From JAJZQD01 sp021847735 (GTDB taxonomy: Bacteria > Bacillota > Thermincolia > Thermincolales > UBA2595), in contig DAHVYW010000086.1 in the NCBI GenBank assembly GCA_027324025.1, forward strand, positions 1 through 12,887: a stretch of 12,887 bases of DNA, written 5' to 3'. Shown one piece after another: positions 1 to 6,437 of the stretch. The stretch's first letter is position 1; every line of letters starts with the position of its first letter. Under the pieces are notes generated by a model that had not been told where the DNA came from, searched no databases, and saw nothing but the letters and a program-made list of their open reading frames with translations. Both the position numbers and the translations under genes were made by a program.

Positions 1-459
1 CTGGAGCCGATAGTTGAGGATTCCGTAAACTTTGTCAATGCCCCTGTTCTGGCCAAGGAACGGGGAATAGTGGTGGAGGAGGTCAAGTCCGCGGAAGAAG
101 GCGACTATACCGCCCTAATCAATGTCAGCGTCACCTCTGACTGCACAAAGGAAGTGGCCGGCACCCTCTTTGGTGAGGATGACCCGAGGATTGTGAAGAT
201 TGACGGTTACAGGATTGACGTCATTCCTGAAGGCAATATCCTGGTTGTGCCCCATAAGGACAAACCAAAAGTTGCCGGCCCGGTCGCGTACATAGTTGGT
301 GAACACGGCATCAACATAGCAAGCATGCAGGTTGGCCGTAGAGGAGTGGGAGGCAACGCTATCATAATGATGGCCGTCGACACCCCACTGACAGATGATG
401 TCCTAAAGGAGATTGCCGGGGTTGATGGAGTATATGATGTAAAGATGGTTTTATTGTAA
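1..459 (+). CDS. serA: D-3-phosphoglycerate dehydrogenase, C-terminal part (5' end outside window)
   Basis: The reading frame is open from base 1, so the gene enters from the left edge; only about 152 C-terminal residues are visible. The first residues read LEPIVEDSVNFVNAPVLAKE, matching the start of the allosteric substrate-binding domain of long SerA enzymes. The last ~70 residues, from the stretch NILVVPHKDKP and including GPVAYIVGEHGINIASMQVG, are a typical ACT domain, which in this family binds L-serine for feedback inhibition. The enzyme oxidises 3-phosphoglycerate to 3-phosphohydroxypyruvate, the first step of serine synthesis in the cytoplasm. The stop TAA at 457-459 is followed 31 bases later by a strong terminator, so this is the last gene of its transcript. 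A start within the window at GTG 70 would cut a domain in half and is not credible. The catalytic NAD domain is not visible. Confidence 0.93.
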   Translation: MEPIVEDSVNFVNAPVLAKERGIVVEEVKSAEEGDYTALINVSVTSDCTKEVAGTLFGEDDPRIVKIDGYRIDVIPEGNILVVPHKDKPKVAGPVAYIVGEHGINIASMQVGRRGVGGNAIIMMAVDTPLTDDVLKEIAGVDGVYDVKMVLL

Positions 460-490
460 TACTGTTGAAAAACTTCATTTGTCAAACTAT

Positions 491-518
491 GAGACCTGTA
501 TTATACAGGTCTCTTTTT
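491..518 (+). terminator. Rho-independent terminator after serA
   Basis: A perfect 10-bp stem (491-500 with 504-513, GAGACCTGTA pairing with TACAGGTCTC) closes a three-base loop and is followed directly by five T residues. It lies between the serA stop and the cheD start. The stem core GAGACC/GGTCTC recurs in the terminator after cheD. Confidence 0.9.
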
Positions 519-545
519 ATATCATCTTTCATAGGCTGGATTCAA

Positions 546-1043
546 ATGTCTAAAAAGTATGTATACGAGCTTTTTGTCGGGGATTACCTAATTACTAAGG
601 AAAAGGACATAATGCTGTCCACAGTTCTGGGATCCTGCGTTGCAGTTTGCCTGGCGGACAAGGCCACCGGAATCGTCGGGATGAATCACTTTATGCTGCC
701 CGGATGGTCAGGAAGTAATGATGCCACGTACTGCCTTGACGCGACCAGCCGCCTGATAACCGAAATGGTCAATCAGGGTGCACCGGCGGATCGCCTGAGA
801 GCGAAAGTTTTCGGCGGGGCTACAATGTTCAGAATCGGGAAAAAGAATGTTGCAGAGTCCAATATCTCCAGCATTTTTTCCTTCTTAAGCCAGCATCAAA
901 TTCCGGTGGAGGCTGCCGGTACCGGTGAAGGATGCGCCCGCAGAATCTATTTTTGCAGTAACACATATACTGTTCATGTCCGGAGCTTTGGCAAAGCTTT
1001 ACACCCGGCCCAGTGTGACAGTGAGTACGTTACCTTTGGATAA
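546..1043 (+). CDS. cheD: Chemoreceptor glutamine deamidase CheD
   Basis: A protein of 165 residues, the usual CheD length. CheD deamidates selected glutamines on methyl-accepting chemotaxis receptors and, in Bacillus and Thermotoga, partners with the phosphatase CheC. The fingerprint LSTVLGSCVAVCLADKATGI gives the catalytic cysteine at C31. H48 in GMNHFMLP lies 17 residues later, the same spacing as the C27/H44 pair of Thermotoga maritima CheD. The third catalytic position appears to be S25 (T26 is next to it) where T. maritima has Thr21. The frame is open from 465, but that start would put codons through the serA terminator hairpin and add 27 residues absent from the family, so ATG 546 is chosen; its ribosome site (AGGCTGGA, 533-540) is weak. 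No other chemotaxis gene is in the window, so this is an orphan copy. A terminator follows at 1146. Confidence 0.92.
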   Translation: MSKKYVYELFVGDYLITKEKDIMLSTVLGSCVAVCLADKATGIVGMNHFMLPGWSGSNDATYCLDATSRLITEMVNQGAPADRLRAKVFGGATMFRIGKKNVAESNISSIFSFLSQHQIPVEAAGTGEGCARRIYFCSNTYTVHVRSFGKALHPAQCDSEYVTFG

Positions 1044-1143
1044 TTCAAACAGCCCCGCATTAGAGGCCTTTCACATTTTCCGCCTGACTTGCGGACTTCC
1101 ATTAACAATGCTAAAATTGAAAATAGTGGAATCGTGTATAACA

Positions 1144-1168
1144 AAAGAGACCGCAAGGTCTCTTTTTT
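1144..1168 (+). terminator. Rho-independent terminator after cheD
   Basis: The stem AGAGACC (1146-1152) pairs with GGTCTCT (1157-1163) around a GCAA tetraloop (1153-1156), extended by A:T pairs and followed by a run of T. It sits about 100 bases after the cheD stop and just before the next gene. Confidence 0.88.
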
Positions 1169-1191
1169 CTCAGAATTGTGGGTGATTATTT

Positions 1192-1986
1192 ATGTATTGC
1201 GGAATTGACCTCGGCAGCCGGTATGTAAAAATTGTGCTGGCTGACGGGACAAAAGTAAGCGGTCTTTACAAATACGACACCATTGATTTCTATAAAAAAC
1301 ATGGCCGCAAGGAAGGAGACCGTTTGGTTGTTTATTTCCGGAGCCTGGGTTTACCTGAGCTAAGGCTGGGGGAAATTAACGGTGACCGGCTGGTAACCAC
1401 GGGCTATGGCCGTAATACCATTAAAATCAAAGGTGGGGAAGACATACCGGAAATAAAGGCCCATGCCTTGGGAGCCGTATGGCAGACCGGACTGCAGGAT
1501 TTTACGCTATTAGACCTGGGTGGGCAGGACAGCAAGGTTATCCTGGTCAGAGAGGGCAAGGTGGTCGACTTTCAAACCAACGATAAATGCGCAGCCGGTT
1601 CCGGCCGGTACTTGGAAAACATGGCCGCTGTTTTGGGGCTGAGCCTTGACGAATTAAGCAGCCACCGGGAAAACCCGGTTGATTTGAATGCTACCTGTGC
1701 CATTTTTGGGGAATCCGAGGTGATTGGCAAAATAATTGAAGGTAACCCGGCTGAGGAGTTGGCTGCCGGAGTAAACTATACGATATATAAAAGAATAAAA
1801 CCGATGCTCTTACAGTTAGCAAGCGAGGTTTTGGTGTTTACGGGGGGAGTGGCCCGTAACAGCGCTTTGCGGGAACTATTTAAAAGCGAGTTGGAAGTAG
1901 ATGTTGTGGTTCCTTCACATCCCCAGTTCAATGGGGCCATCGGATGCTGTGTTCACGGGGGATTACCGGCAAGCAGCGACCAGTAG
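1192..1986 (+). CDS. 2-hydroxyacyl-CoA dehydratase activator, BadF/BadG/BcrA/BcrD ATPase family
   Basis: A protein of 264 residues, typical for HgdC/CompA-type activators. These are homodimeric ATPases of the ASKHA fold that carry one [4Fe-4S] cluster across the dimer and use ATP to push an electron into a 2-hydroxyacyl-CoA dehydratase or benzoyl-CoA reductase. Visible motifs, in order: phosphate-1 GIDLGSRYVK at residues 4-13, phosphate-2 DLGGQDSK at 108-115, the first cluster cysteine C133 in NDKCAAGSGRYLE, the second cysteine C169 in NATCAIFGESEV, and the adenosine motif TGGVARN near 217-223. C133 and C169 lie close in spacing to the two cluster ligands of Acidaminococcus HgdC. All key residues are present, so the gene looks functional. 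Its usual partners, the dehydratase subunits HgdA/HgdB, are absent here; a fragment of an unrelated hydrolase follows. The start ATG 1192 follows the weak ribosome site TGGGTGA (1179-1185). Confidence 0.88.
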   Translation: MYCGIDLGSRYVKIVLADGTKVSGLYKYDTIDFYKKHGRKEGDRLVVYFRSLGLPELRLGEINGDRLVTTGYGRNTIKIKGGEDIPEIKAHALGAVWQTGLQDFTLLDLGGQDSKVILVREGKVVDFQTNDKCAAGSGRYLENMAAVLGLSLDELSSHRENPVDLNATCAIFGESEVIGKIIEGNPAEELAAGVNYTIYKRIKPMLLQLASEVLVFTGGVARNSALRELFKSELEVDVVVPSHPQFNGAIGCCVHGGLPASSDQ

Positions 1987-2027
1987 GATGCCTGATTGCT
2001 TTTAACGGAGAGGGGAATACTATAATT

Positions 2028-2323
2028 ATGAAGCTGACAGTACTGGGCTGCTGGGCGCCGTATCCCAGGGCCGGGGGCGCCTGTTCCGGCTATCTTATAC
2101 AGGCCGGCGGGAAAAACATCCTTCTTTGAAACAGTGAACTCGTTCAGCTAAAGCTGAACATCGAAACTTCAGTGGGGGATTCTACCCCCACTGAAGCAGA
2201 AAAGTGGAAACTCCACCTTATAGAAGGTGGAGTCTTGGAATTGGGATAAAGGCCGAGGCGGAATCGGGTTACGGCCGGCCGGTGACAATAGCCGGGGAAG
2301 GGCTTGAAGTCGAGGTAAAATGA
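2028..2323 (+). pseudogene. Interrupted metallo-beta-lactamase-fold hydrolase (RNase Z/YhfI-like), centre missing
   Basis: ATG 2028 has a good ribosome site (GGAGAGGGG, 2008-2016) and opens the N-terminus MKLTVLGCWAPYPRAGG, continuing ACSGYLIQAGGKNILL, the usual start of YhfI/RNase Z-type MBL-fold hydrolases. Intact members continue with an Asp-Cys-Gly turn and the HxHxDH zinc motif. Here the frame stops at TGA 2127-2129 after 33 residues, where the hairpin block begins. After that block another frame (about 2246-2323) reads IKAEAESGYGRPVTIAGE and ends GLEVEVK, which resembles the C-terminal strand of the same family. About 180 central residues, including every zinc ligand, are missing, so no active enzyme can be made. 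The N-terminal match is clear; assigning the tail to the same gene is an inference from resemblance and position. Confidence 0.7.
2130..2240 (+). mobile_element. Triple-hairpin block, probable IS200/IS605-type element end or derived miniature element
   Basis: Three perfect stem-loops stand in a row. The first is 2142-2149 with 2152-2159 (8 bp, 2-base loop). The second is 2167-2178 with 2185-2196 (12 bp, CTTCAGTGGGGG against CCCCCACTGAAG, 6-base loop). The third is 2210-2219 with 2224-2233 (10 bp, ACTCCACCTT against AAGGTGGAGT, 4-base loop), followed by CTTGG. None has a proper T-run, so they are not terminators in series. The block replaces the middle of a hydrolase gene. Subterminal hairpins of this sort are typical of IS200/IS605 ends, where the 3' end also encodes the structured omega RNA of TnpB. 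No transposase is present, so only an end or a non-autonomous derivative is visible. Family assignment is from pattern memory, not a search. Confidence 0.55.
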
Positions 2324-2327
2324 GGTG
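2322..2327 (+). promoter_or_regulatory. Ribosome binding site that sets the atuA-like start
   Basis: GAGGTG at 2322-2327 lies five bases before ATG 2333 but only two before the alternative TTG 2330, so it supports ATG. It overlaps the TGA (2321-2323) ending the preceding hydrolase remnant, suggesting the two genes were once translationally coupled. Confidence 0.65.
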
Positions 2328-2332
2328 CTTTG

Positions 2333-3709
2333 ATGAGAGAAATCAGGGTTTTATCACCCACAGCCATTTTAGGATACGGTTTTCCCATTGAATCCTTTGA
2401 AGCCGGGTTGAAAAGGCGGCCTGACGTGATTGCCGTTGATGCCGGCTCTACCGACCCGGGCCCGTATTACCTGGGTGCGGGAGTTTCCTTTACAGACAGA
2501 CATGCTGTACTCAGGGACCTCAGCTTGATGCTCAAGGCTGGAAGGGAACTGGATATACCGGTGCTCATTGGCTCCGCTGGCGGTTCGGGAGCCGAGCCTC
2601 ACCTGCAGTGGAACCTGGAAATAATCAGGGAAATCGCCCTGCAGGAGCGCCTGAGTTTTAAACTTGCCGTAATTCACGGTGAAGTTGACCGGCAGTTTGT
2701 ATTAAAGGCCTTAGAATCCGGAGAGATAATGGACCTGCCGCCGGGGGGGCTGTTAACGAGGGAAAATATAACAGAAAGTACACATATTGTAGGCCAGATG
2801 GGAGTGGAACCGTTTATCAGGGCCCTGGAAGCCGGCGCCGACGTAATCCTGGCCGGCAGGTCCTACGACCCGGCTGTATTTGCCGCTTGGCCGATTATGG
2901 AAGGGTTTGATCCGGGTCTGGCCTTACACATGGGCAAAATTCTGGAGTGTGCTGCCATCGCTGCCGTTCCCGGAAGCGGCAGTGACTGTATGATGGGCTA
3001 CCTCAGGGAAAACTGTTTCCTACTGGAGCCTTTAAACCCGGTCCGGAAATGCACTGTGACTTCTGTTGCCGCCCATACCCTTTATGAGAAAAGCAACCCC
3101 TACAGGTTACCCGGGCCAGGGAGCGTCATTGACTTGACGGCCGCGAGATTCGAACAATATAATGAGACTATGGTAAAGGTTTCCGGCAGCAGGCTGCTGC
3201 CCGTCCCTTTTTACACTGTCAAGCTGGAAGGCGCCAGGCGGGTTGGTTTCCGTACTGTCTCCATTGCCGGGGCAAGAGACCCGGTCTTTATTGCCCGGGT
3301 TGAAGAGATAATTGCAGGCGTAAAATCCAGGGTGGAGGATAATTTTTCAGATATTTCGGGGGAAAAGTACAGGCTAATCTTCCACATTTATGGGAAAAAC
3401 GGCGTGATGGGAGAGCTTGAGCCTCAAAAGGAAATTACTGCCCACGAGTTGGGTATAGTTATCGAAGCTGTTGCCGAATCCCAGGAACTTGCTGACACAG
3501 TCTGCAGTTTTGCCCGGTCAACGATGCTTCATTACGGTTACCCGGGCCGGATATCCACAGCTGGCAACCTTGCCTTTTTGTACTCCCCGTCAGACCTGAA
3601 AGCCGGGGAAGTGTACCGGTTCAGTGTTCATCACCTGATTAAAACCGAAGACCCCTGCTCTCTTTTCCCTATGGAAATCATAAACATAAAGGAGGGCCAG
3701 GGATGTTAG
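2333..3709 (+). CDS. AtuA-like protein (acyclic terpene utilisation AtuA family, DUF1446)
   Basis: A protein of 458 residues from ATG 2333. Its N-terminal two thirds carry the DUF1446/AtuA signatures: DAGSTDPGPYYLG at 36-48, IGSAGGSGAEPH at 79-90, and AGRSYDPAVFAAWP from 174. AtuA was named from the acyclic terpene (citronellol/geraniol) pathway of Pseudomonas, but its biochemical reaction is not established. Clostridial members of about 450 residues lack the C-terminal extension of the Pseudomonas protein and usually sit directly before a DUF4387 gene, as here. No signal peptide or membrane segment is seen, so it is probably cytoplasmic. The stop TAG (3707-3709) overlaps the ATG of the next gene, indicating coupled translation and probably a complex. 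The substrate cannot be read from the sequence; a terpene role should not be assumed. Confidence 0.88.
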   Translation: MREIRVLSPTAILGYGFPIESFEAGLKRRPDVIAVDAGSTDPGPYYLGAGVSFTDRHAVLRDLSLMLKAGRELDIPVLIGSAGGSGAEPHLQWNLEIIREIALQERLSFKLAVIHGEVDRQFVLKALESGEIMDLPPGGLLTRENITESTHIVGQMGVEPFIRALEAGADVILAGRSYDPAVFAAWPIMEGFDPGLALHMGKILECAAIAAVPGSGSDCMMGYLRENCFLLEPLNPVRKCTVTSVAAHTLYEKSNPYRLPGPGSVIDLTAARFEQYNETMVKVSGSRLLPVPFYTVKLEGARRVGFRTVSIAGARDPVFIARVEEIIAGVKSRVEDNFSDISGEKYRLIFHIYGKNGVMGELEPQKEITAHELGIVIEAVAESQELADTVCSFARSTMLHYGYPGRISTAGNLAFLYSPSDLKAGEVYRFSVHHLIKTEDPCSLFPMEIINIKEGQGC

Positions 3710-4026
3710 TTAAGCTTAAAGACATAGCCGGAGTCATCAGAAGCAAAAATGCCGGACCTTTTGAACTCACCCTTGATATTATTTTTAAGGACAGGGAATG
3801 GTACGAAAAGGTAAAAAGGGCCAAAATAATAAATCATGGATTAATCAGTAAGTTATATGGCATACGGGAAGACGAAATTCTTGACATTATTGATTTTGAT
3901 CCGGCCGGGGCAGTTAAGGTCACCATTAAGAGACCCCTGGTCTCCGGGGATATCGGGGAAACGGATGTTTATGGGGCGCAGCAGCATGCCCCATTGCTGG
4001 AACTCCGATTTGAAATACCTGATTAA
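3703..4026 (+). CDS. DUF4387 family protein (AtuA partner)
   Basis: A protein of 107 residues with the family pattern nearly end to end: IRSKNAGPFELTLDI, then a variable helix, then the strongly conserved SGDIGETDVYGAQQHAPLLE near the C-terminus. The function of the family is not known. In many genomes it is encoded next to AtuA/DUF1446 proteins or fused to them, so it probably supplies the C-terminal part of a two-component enzyme. The start ATG 3703 overlaps the upstream stop in the arrangement ATGTTAG, and the ribosome site GGAGGGCCAGGG lies inside the end of the upstream gene. No membrane segments. The next gene starts 21 bases after the stop, so all three genes are probably co-transcribed. 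Confidence 0.88.
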   Translation: MLVKLKDIAGVIRSKNAGPFELTLDIIFKDREWYEKVKRAKIINHGLISKLYGIREDEILDIIDFDPAGAVKVTIKRPLVSGDIGETDVYGAQQHAPLLELRFEIPD

Positions 4027-4033
4027 AAAGATT

Positions 4034-4040
4034 AGAGGTG
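4034..4040 (+). promoter_or_regulatory. Ribosome binding site supporting a TTG start
   Basis: AGAGGTG at 4034-4040 stands seven bases before TTG 4048. The first in-frame ATG (4075) has no comparable site and would remove nine residues, so the TTG start is preferred. Confidence 0.6.
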
Positions 4041-4047
4041 TCTCGTC

Positions 4048-5001
4048 TTGCGGGTAGCTATCCATGAGTACCTTATGCATGCGGCGTATTTCGCGCCAAG
4101 GGGAAAGACCCGAATCATTGAACTTGGACGCAGTATTTCACACCGGTACATTGACCCCAGAGATAAATTAATAGGGCTTATCGGTGATGCCGGGGCCGGC
4201 AAATCCTTACTAATCAGGGGCATATTCCCGGGTTTGGAGCTGACCAATGATGATGACGGTATCAACGTAAGGCCCCTTCCCCTTATCAGGGACGTCGACG
4301 AGGGGCGTTTTAGGTCCCATACGTATCATGTCGATGTCAGGTTTGAATTGGCCTTCAACCAGCCCTGGGTGGTAGCTGAGGCTGTCAAAAAGGCCATTGC
4401 CGGCGACCGGCGGGTAGTCCTGGAGCATTTTGACTTGCTGTTCCCTGTCCTGAAAATCAATGCCGAGGTACTCATCGGGGTGGGGGAAGAAGTAATAGTT
4501 ACCCGTCCGGGGGTTTTCGGACCGTTTCCCCAGGAAATAGTCGATATTGTTTTCAAATCGCTGCCGTACAGGAAAATGGCCCACAGTGCCGAAGACCTGG
4601 TCTCCATGGTGCTGGTTGAAATGGGAATCAATAAACCCGAGGCCCACAGTGATATAAAACACGGGTTTGTGCTGGAGTTCCAGGAAAAGCCTGAAATAGA
4701 CATTGAACTGGTTGAGAGGAAGGTACTGGAGTTAATTGCCGCCAGTAAGGTCATAAGCTACTATGACGAACAAAGCATCAAAATCGGTGAGGACTTCTGC
4801 GACTGCACCGGGCCGCGGCTTCATGTCCGGAATACCGGGGAAATCAAGGGGTTTCGTTTGCTCAAGGAATTTAAATGGGACCACATTGAAAAGCTGCACA
4901 TCCTGGCGGGTTTCGTAGGTGACGAGGAGGCTCAAAACCCGCCTGGGGGCGACTCAGGGTCGATTACCCTACTGCAAGCAAAACCCCCGAAAAGGGTTTA
5001 A
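4048..5001 (+). CDS. P-loop protein with C-terminal alanyl-tRNA-synthetase second-additional-domain-like region
   Basis: A protein of 317 residues from TTG 4048. A Walker A motif, GDAGAGKS, occupies residues 46-53 after a hydrophobic strand (KLIGLI), as in P-loop kinases and NTPases. Near the C-terminus, around 249-268, the sequence DFCDCTGPRLHVRNTGEI resembles the CGGTHV..TGEI motif of the second additional (editing, tRNA_SAD) domain of alanyl- and threonyl-tRNA synthetases. Here the C-to-H spacing is five residues (C253, H259) instead of three, with an extra cysteine at C251. The first zinc motif of real editing domains, HxxxH, is not seen, so aminoacyl-tRNA hydrolysis is doubtful. The gene follows AtuA and DUF4387 by 21 bases and precedes rph by 38, suggesting one transcript. 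I infer an ATP- or GTP-dependent enzyme working with the AtuA/DUF4387 pair; the substrate is unknown. The domain reading is fairly sure, the function is not. Confidence 0.75.
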   Translation: MRVAIHEYLMHAAYFAPRGKTRIIELGRSISHRYIDPRDKLIGLIGDAGAGKSLLIRGIFPGLELTNDDDGINVRPLPLIRDVDEGRFRSHTYHVDVRFELAFNQPWVVAEAVKKAIAGDRRVVLEHFDLLFPVLKINAEVLIGVGEEVIVTRPGVFGPFPQEIVDIVFKSLPYRKMAHSAEDLVSMVLVEMGINKPEAHSDIKHGFVLEFQEKPEIDIELVERKVLELIAASKVISYYDEQSIKIGEDFCDCTGPRLHVRNTGEIKGFRLLKEFKWDHIEKLHILAGFVGDEEAQNPPGGDSGSITLLQAKPPKRV

Positions 5002-5039
5002 ACAATTAAGTGCATCAGAATTGACGGGAGGAACTTTGG

Positions 5040-5783
5040 ATGGAAAGAAGTGACAGGCGGGCTGCCGACCAAATGCGGCCGGTAAAGATAACCAGGAATT
5101 TTATTAAACATGCCGAAGGTTCGGTTTTAATCGAGGTAGGAGCAACTAAAGTCATCTGTACGGCAACAATAGATGAAAAGGTCCCTCCTTTTATGAAAGG
5201 TGAAGGCCGGGGATGGGTCACGGCGGAATATGCAATGCTTCCCAGGTCAGCCCCGGTCAGAATAATCAGGGAATCGTCCAGGGGTAAAATCAGCGGCCGG
5301 ACTCATGAAATCCAGCGGCTTGTCGGCAGGTCCCTGAGGTCGATTGTCAACCTGAAGGCTCTCGGTGAGCGTACAGTTATCATTGACTGTGACGTCATTC
5401 AGGCAGATGGCGGCACCCGCACGGCTTCCGTTACCGGGTCATTTGTAGCCCTGATTGATGCCCTGGGGGTGTTGGCAGAACAAAAAGCCATCGGAGAATT
5501 TCCGGTCAGCGAATACCTGGCCGCAATCAGTGTAGGGAAGGTAAACGGGGAAATCCTGCTGGACCTGGCTTACGATGAGGACAGCAAGGCAGAAGTGGAT
5601 ATGAATGTGATAATGACAGAAACAGGTAAGTTTGTAGAGCTACAGGGAACTGCCGAAGGGGCGCCCTTTACCGGGGATGAGTTGGAGTCCCTTCTGGAAA
5701 CGGCCCGAAAAGGCATAAGTGAATTGATTACCATCCAAAAACAAACCCTCGCCGAGGCGGGGGTAAAAATTAAAAAACTCTAA
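5040..5783 (+). CDS. rph: Ribonuclease PH
   Basis: A protein of 247 residues, the normal length. RNase PH is a phosphorolytic 3'-to-5' exoribonuclease that trims tRNA precursors, releasing nucleoside diphosphates; it works as a hexameric ring. The N-terminus ERSDRRAADQMRPVKI is diagnostic, and the block CDVIQADGGTRTASVTGSF begins at residue 117. The acidic active-site pair fits D181 and D187 in EDSKAEVDMNVIMTETG, with the spacing of D178/D184 known from other members. The start ATG 5040 has the strong ribosome site GGGAGGA (5026-5032). The gene is followed 30 bases later by rdgB and then a metallophosphoesterase, the same order as rph-ysnA-ysnB in Bacillus subtilis. Six tRNA genes, its natural substrates, lie just downstream but have their own promoter. 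Confidence 0.96.
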   Translation: MERSDRRAADQMRPVKITRNFIKHAEGSVLIEVGATKVICTATIDEKVPPFMKGEGRGWVTAEYAMLPRSAPVRIIRESSRGKISGRTHEIQRLVGRSLRSIVNLKALGERTVIIDCDVIQADGGTRTASVTGSFVALIDALGVLAEQKAIGEFPVSEYLAAISVGKVNGEILLDLAYDEDSKAEVDMNVIMTETGKFVELQGTAEGAPFTGDELESLLETARKGISELITIQKQTLAEAGVKIKKL

Positions 5784-5813
5784 TGGGACAGCGGGTTTGC
5801 GGGAGAGGTTAAG

Positions 5814-6437
5814 ATGAAAATAGTACTGGCCACAGGCAATCAGGGAAAAGTACATGAGTTAAAGGCTATTTTATGTAACCTGGATGTAGAGGTGCTTTCA
5901 CTGAAGGATTTCCCGGAAATAGATGAGATAGTCGAAGACGGCTCAACCTTTGAGGAAAATGCAGTTAAAAAAGCAAAAGCGGTGACGGATGCTACAAATT
6001 TGATTGCCGTGGCCGATGATTCGGGTTTGGAAGTTGACTGCCTGGGGGGCGCCCCGGGCATATATTCCGCACGTTTCGCCGGGGAGGGCAAAAACGACAC
6101 AGACAACAACCTGAAATTGTTATCTTTATTAAAAGAGACCCCGGATGAAAAGCGGACAGCCAGATTCAGATGTGTAATCGCAATATGTACTCCCTGTGGT
6201 GAACGGTTTACGGCGGAAGGTGCCTGTGAGGGAATGATAGGCCATGAAATGAGGGGAGACAAAGGTTTTGGTTATGACCCCCTGTTTTTTCTGCCGGAAT
6301 ACCAGCAGACTTTCGCAGAATTGGACCTGCAAATCAAAAACAGAATTAGTCACCGGGGCAGGGCCCTGACCAAAGCAAAAACGGTTCTGGCAGGAGTGAT
6401 AGAAAGGGTTGAGATGGAGCAATGCGGATTGGGGTAG
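5814..6437 (+). CDS. rdgB: XTP/dITP diphosphatase (non-canonical purine NTP pyrophosphatase)
   Basis: A protein of 207 residues of the HAM1/RdgB family. It hydrolyses dITP, ITP and XTP to the monophosphate and pyrophosphate, cleansing the nucleotide pool of deaminated purines in the cytoplasm. Visible motifs: ATGNQGK at residues 6-12 (phosphate binding), DDSGLEVD at 68-75 (catalytic aspartates and metal site), GGAPGIYSARFAG directly after, GDKGFGYDPLFF in the middle of the second half, and SHRGRAL with H180 and R181 for base recognition. All are intact. The start ATG 5814 follows GGAGAGG (5802-5808) by five bases. The last 16 bases overlap the next gene, so translation is probably coupled. 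The C-terminus is a few residues longer than average and nothing else is odd. Confidence 0.95.
   Translation: MKIVLATGNQGKVHELKAILCNLDVEVLSLKDFPEIDEIVEDGSTFEENAVKKAKAVTDATNLIAVADDSGLEVDCLGGAPGIYSARFAGEGKNDTDNNLKLLSLLKETPDEKRTARFRCVIAICTPCGERFTAEGACEGMIGHEMRGDKGFGYDPLFFLPEYQQTFAELDLQIKNRISHRGRALTKAKTVLAGVIERVEMEQCGLG

Noticed and set aside
465..545. Upstream extension of cheD to 465
   Set aside because: It would translate through the serA terminator hairpin and add residues with no counterpart in CheD; ATG 546 starts at the expected place.
1117..1142. TTGAAA...TATAAC as a promoter for the activator ATPase gene
   Set aside because: The spacer is only 14 bases and transcription would begin inside the cheD terminator.
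925..1185. 86-codon frame overlapping the end of cheD
   Set aside because: It overlaps cheD in another frame and runs through the cheD terminator; no ribosome site.
4210..4754. Two long antisense frames of 150 and 142 codons opposite the P-loop gene
   Set aside because: They are shadows of a well-supported gene, without ribosome sites or family resemblance.
4981..4999. Hairpin AAACCC/GGGTTT at the end of the P-loop gene as a terminator
   Set aside because: The stem is only six pairs, it overlaps the stop codon and no T-run follows; the next gene is 38 bases away with a strong ribosome site, so read-through is expected.
5840..6262. Antisense 140-codon frame opposite rdgB
   Set aside because: It is low-complexity and serine/proline-rich, as expected from reading the opposite strand of a real gene.
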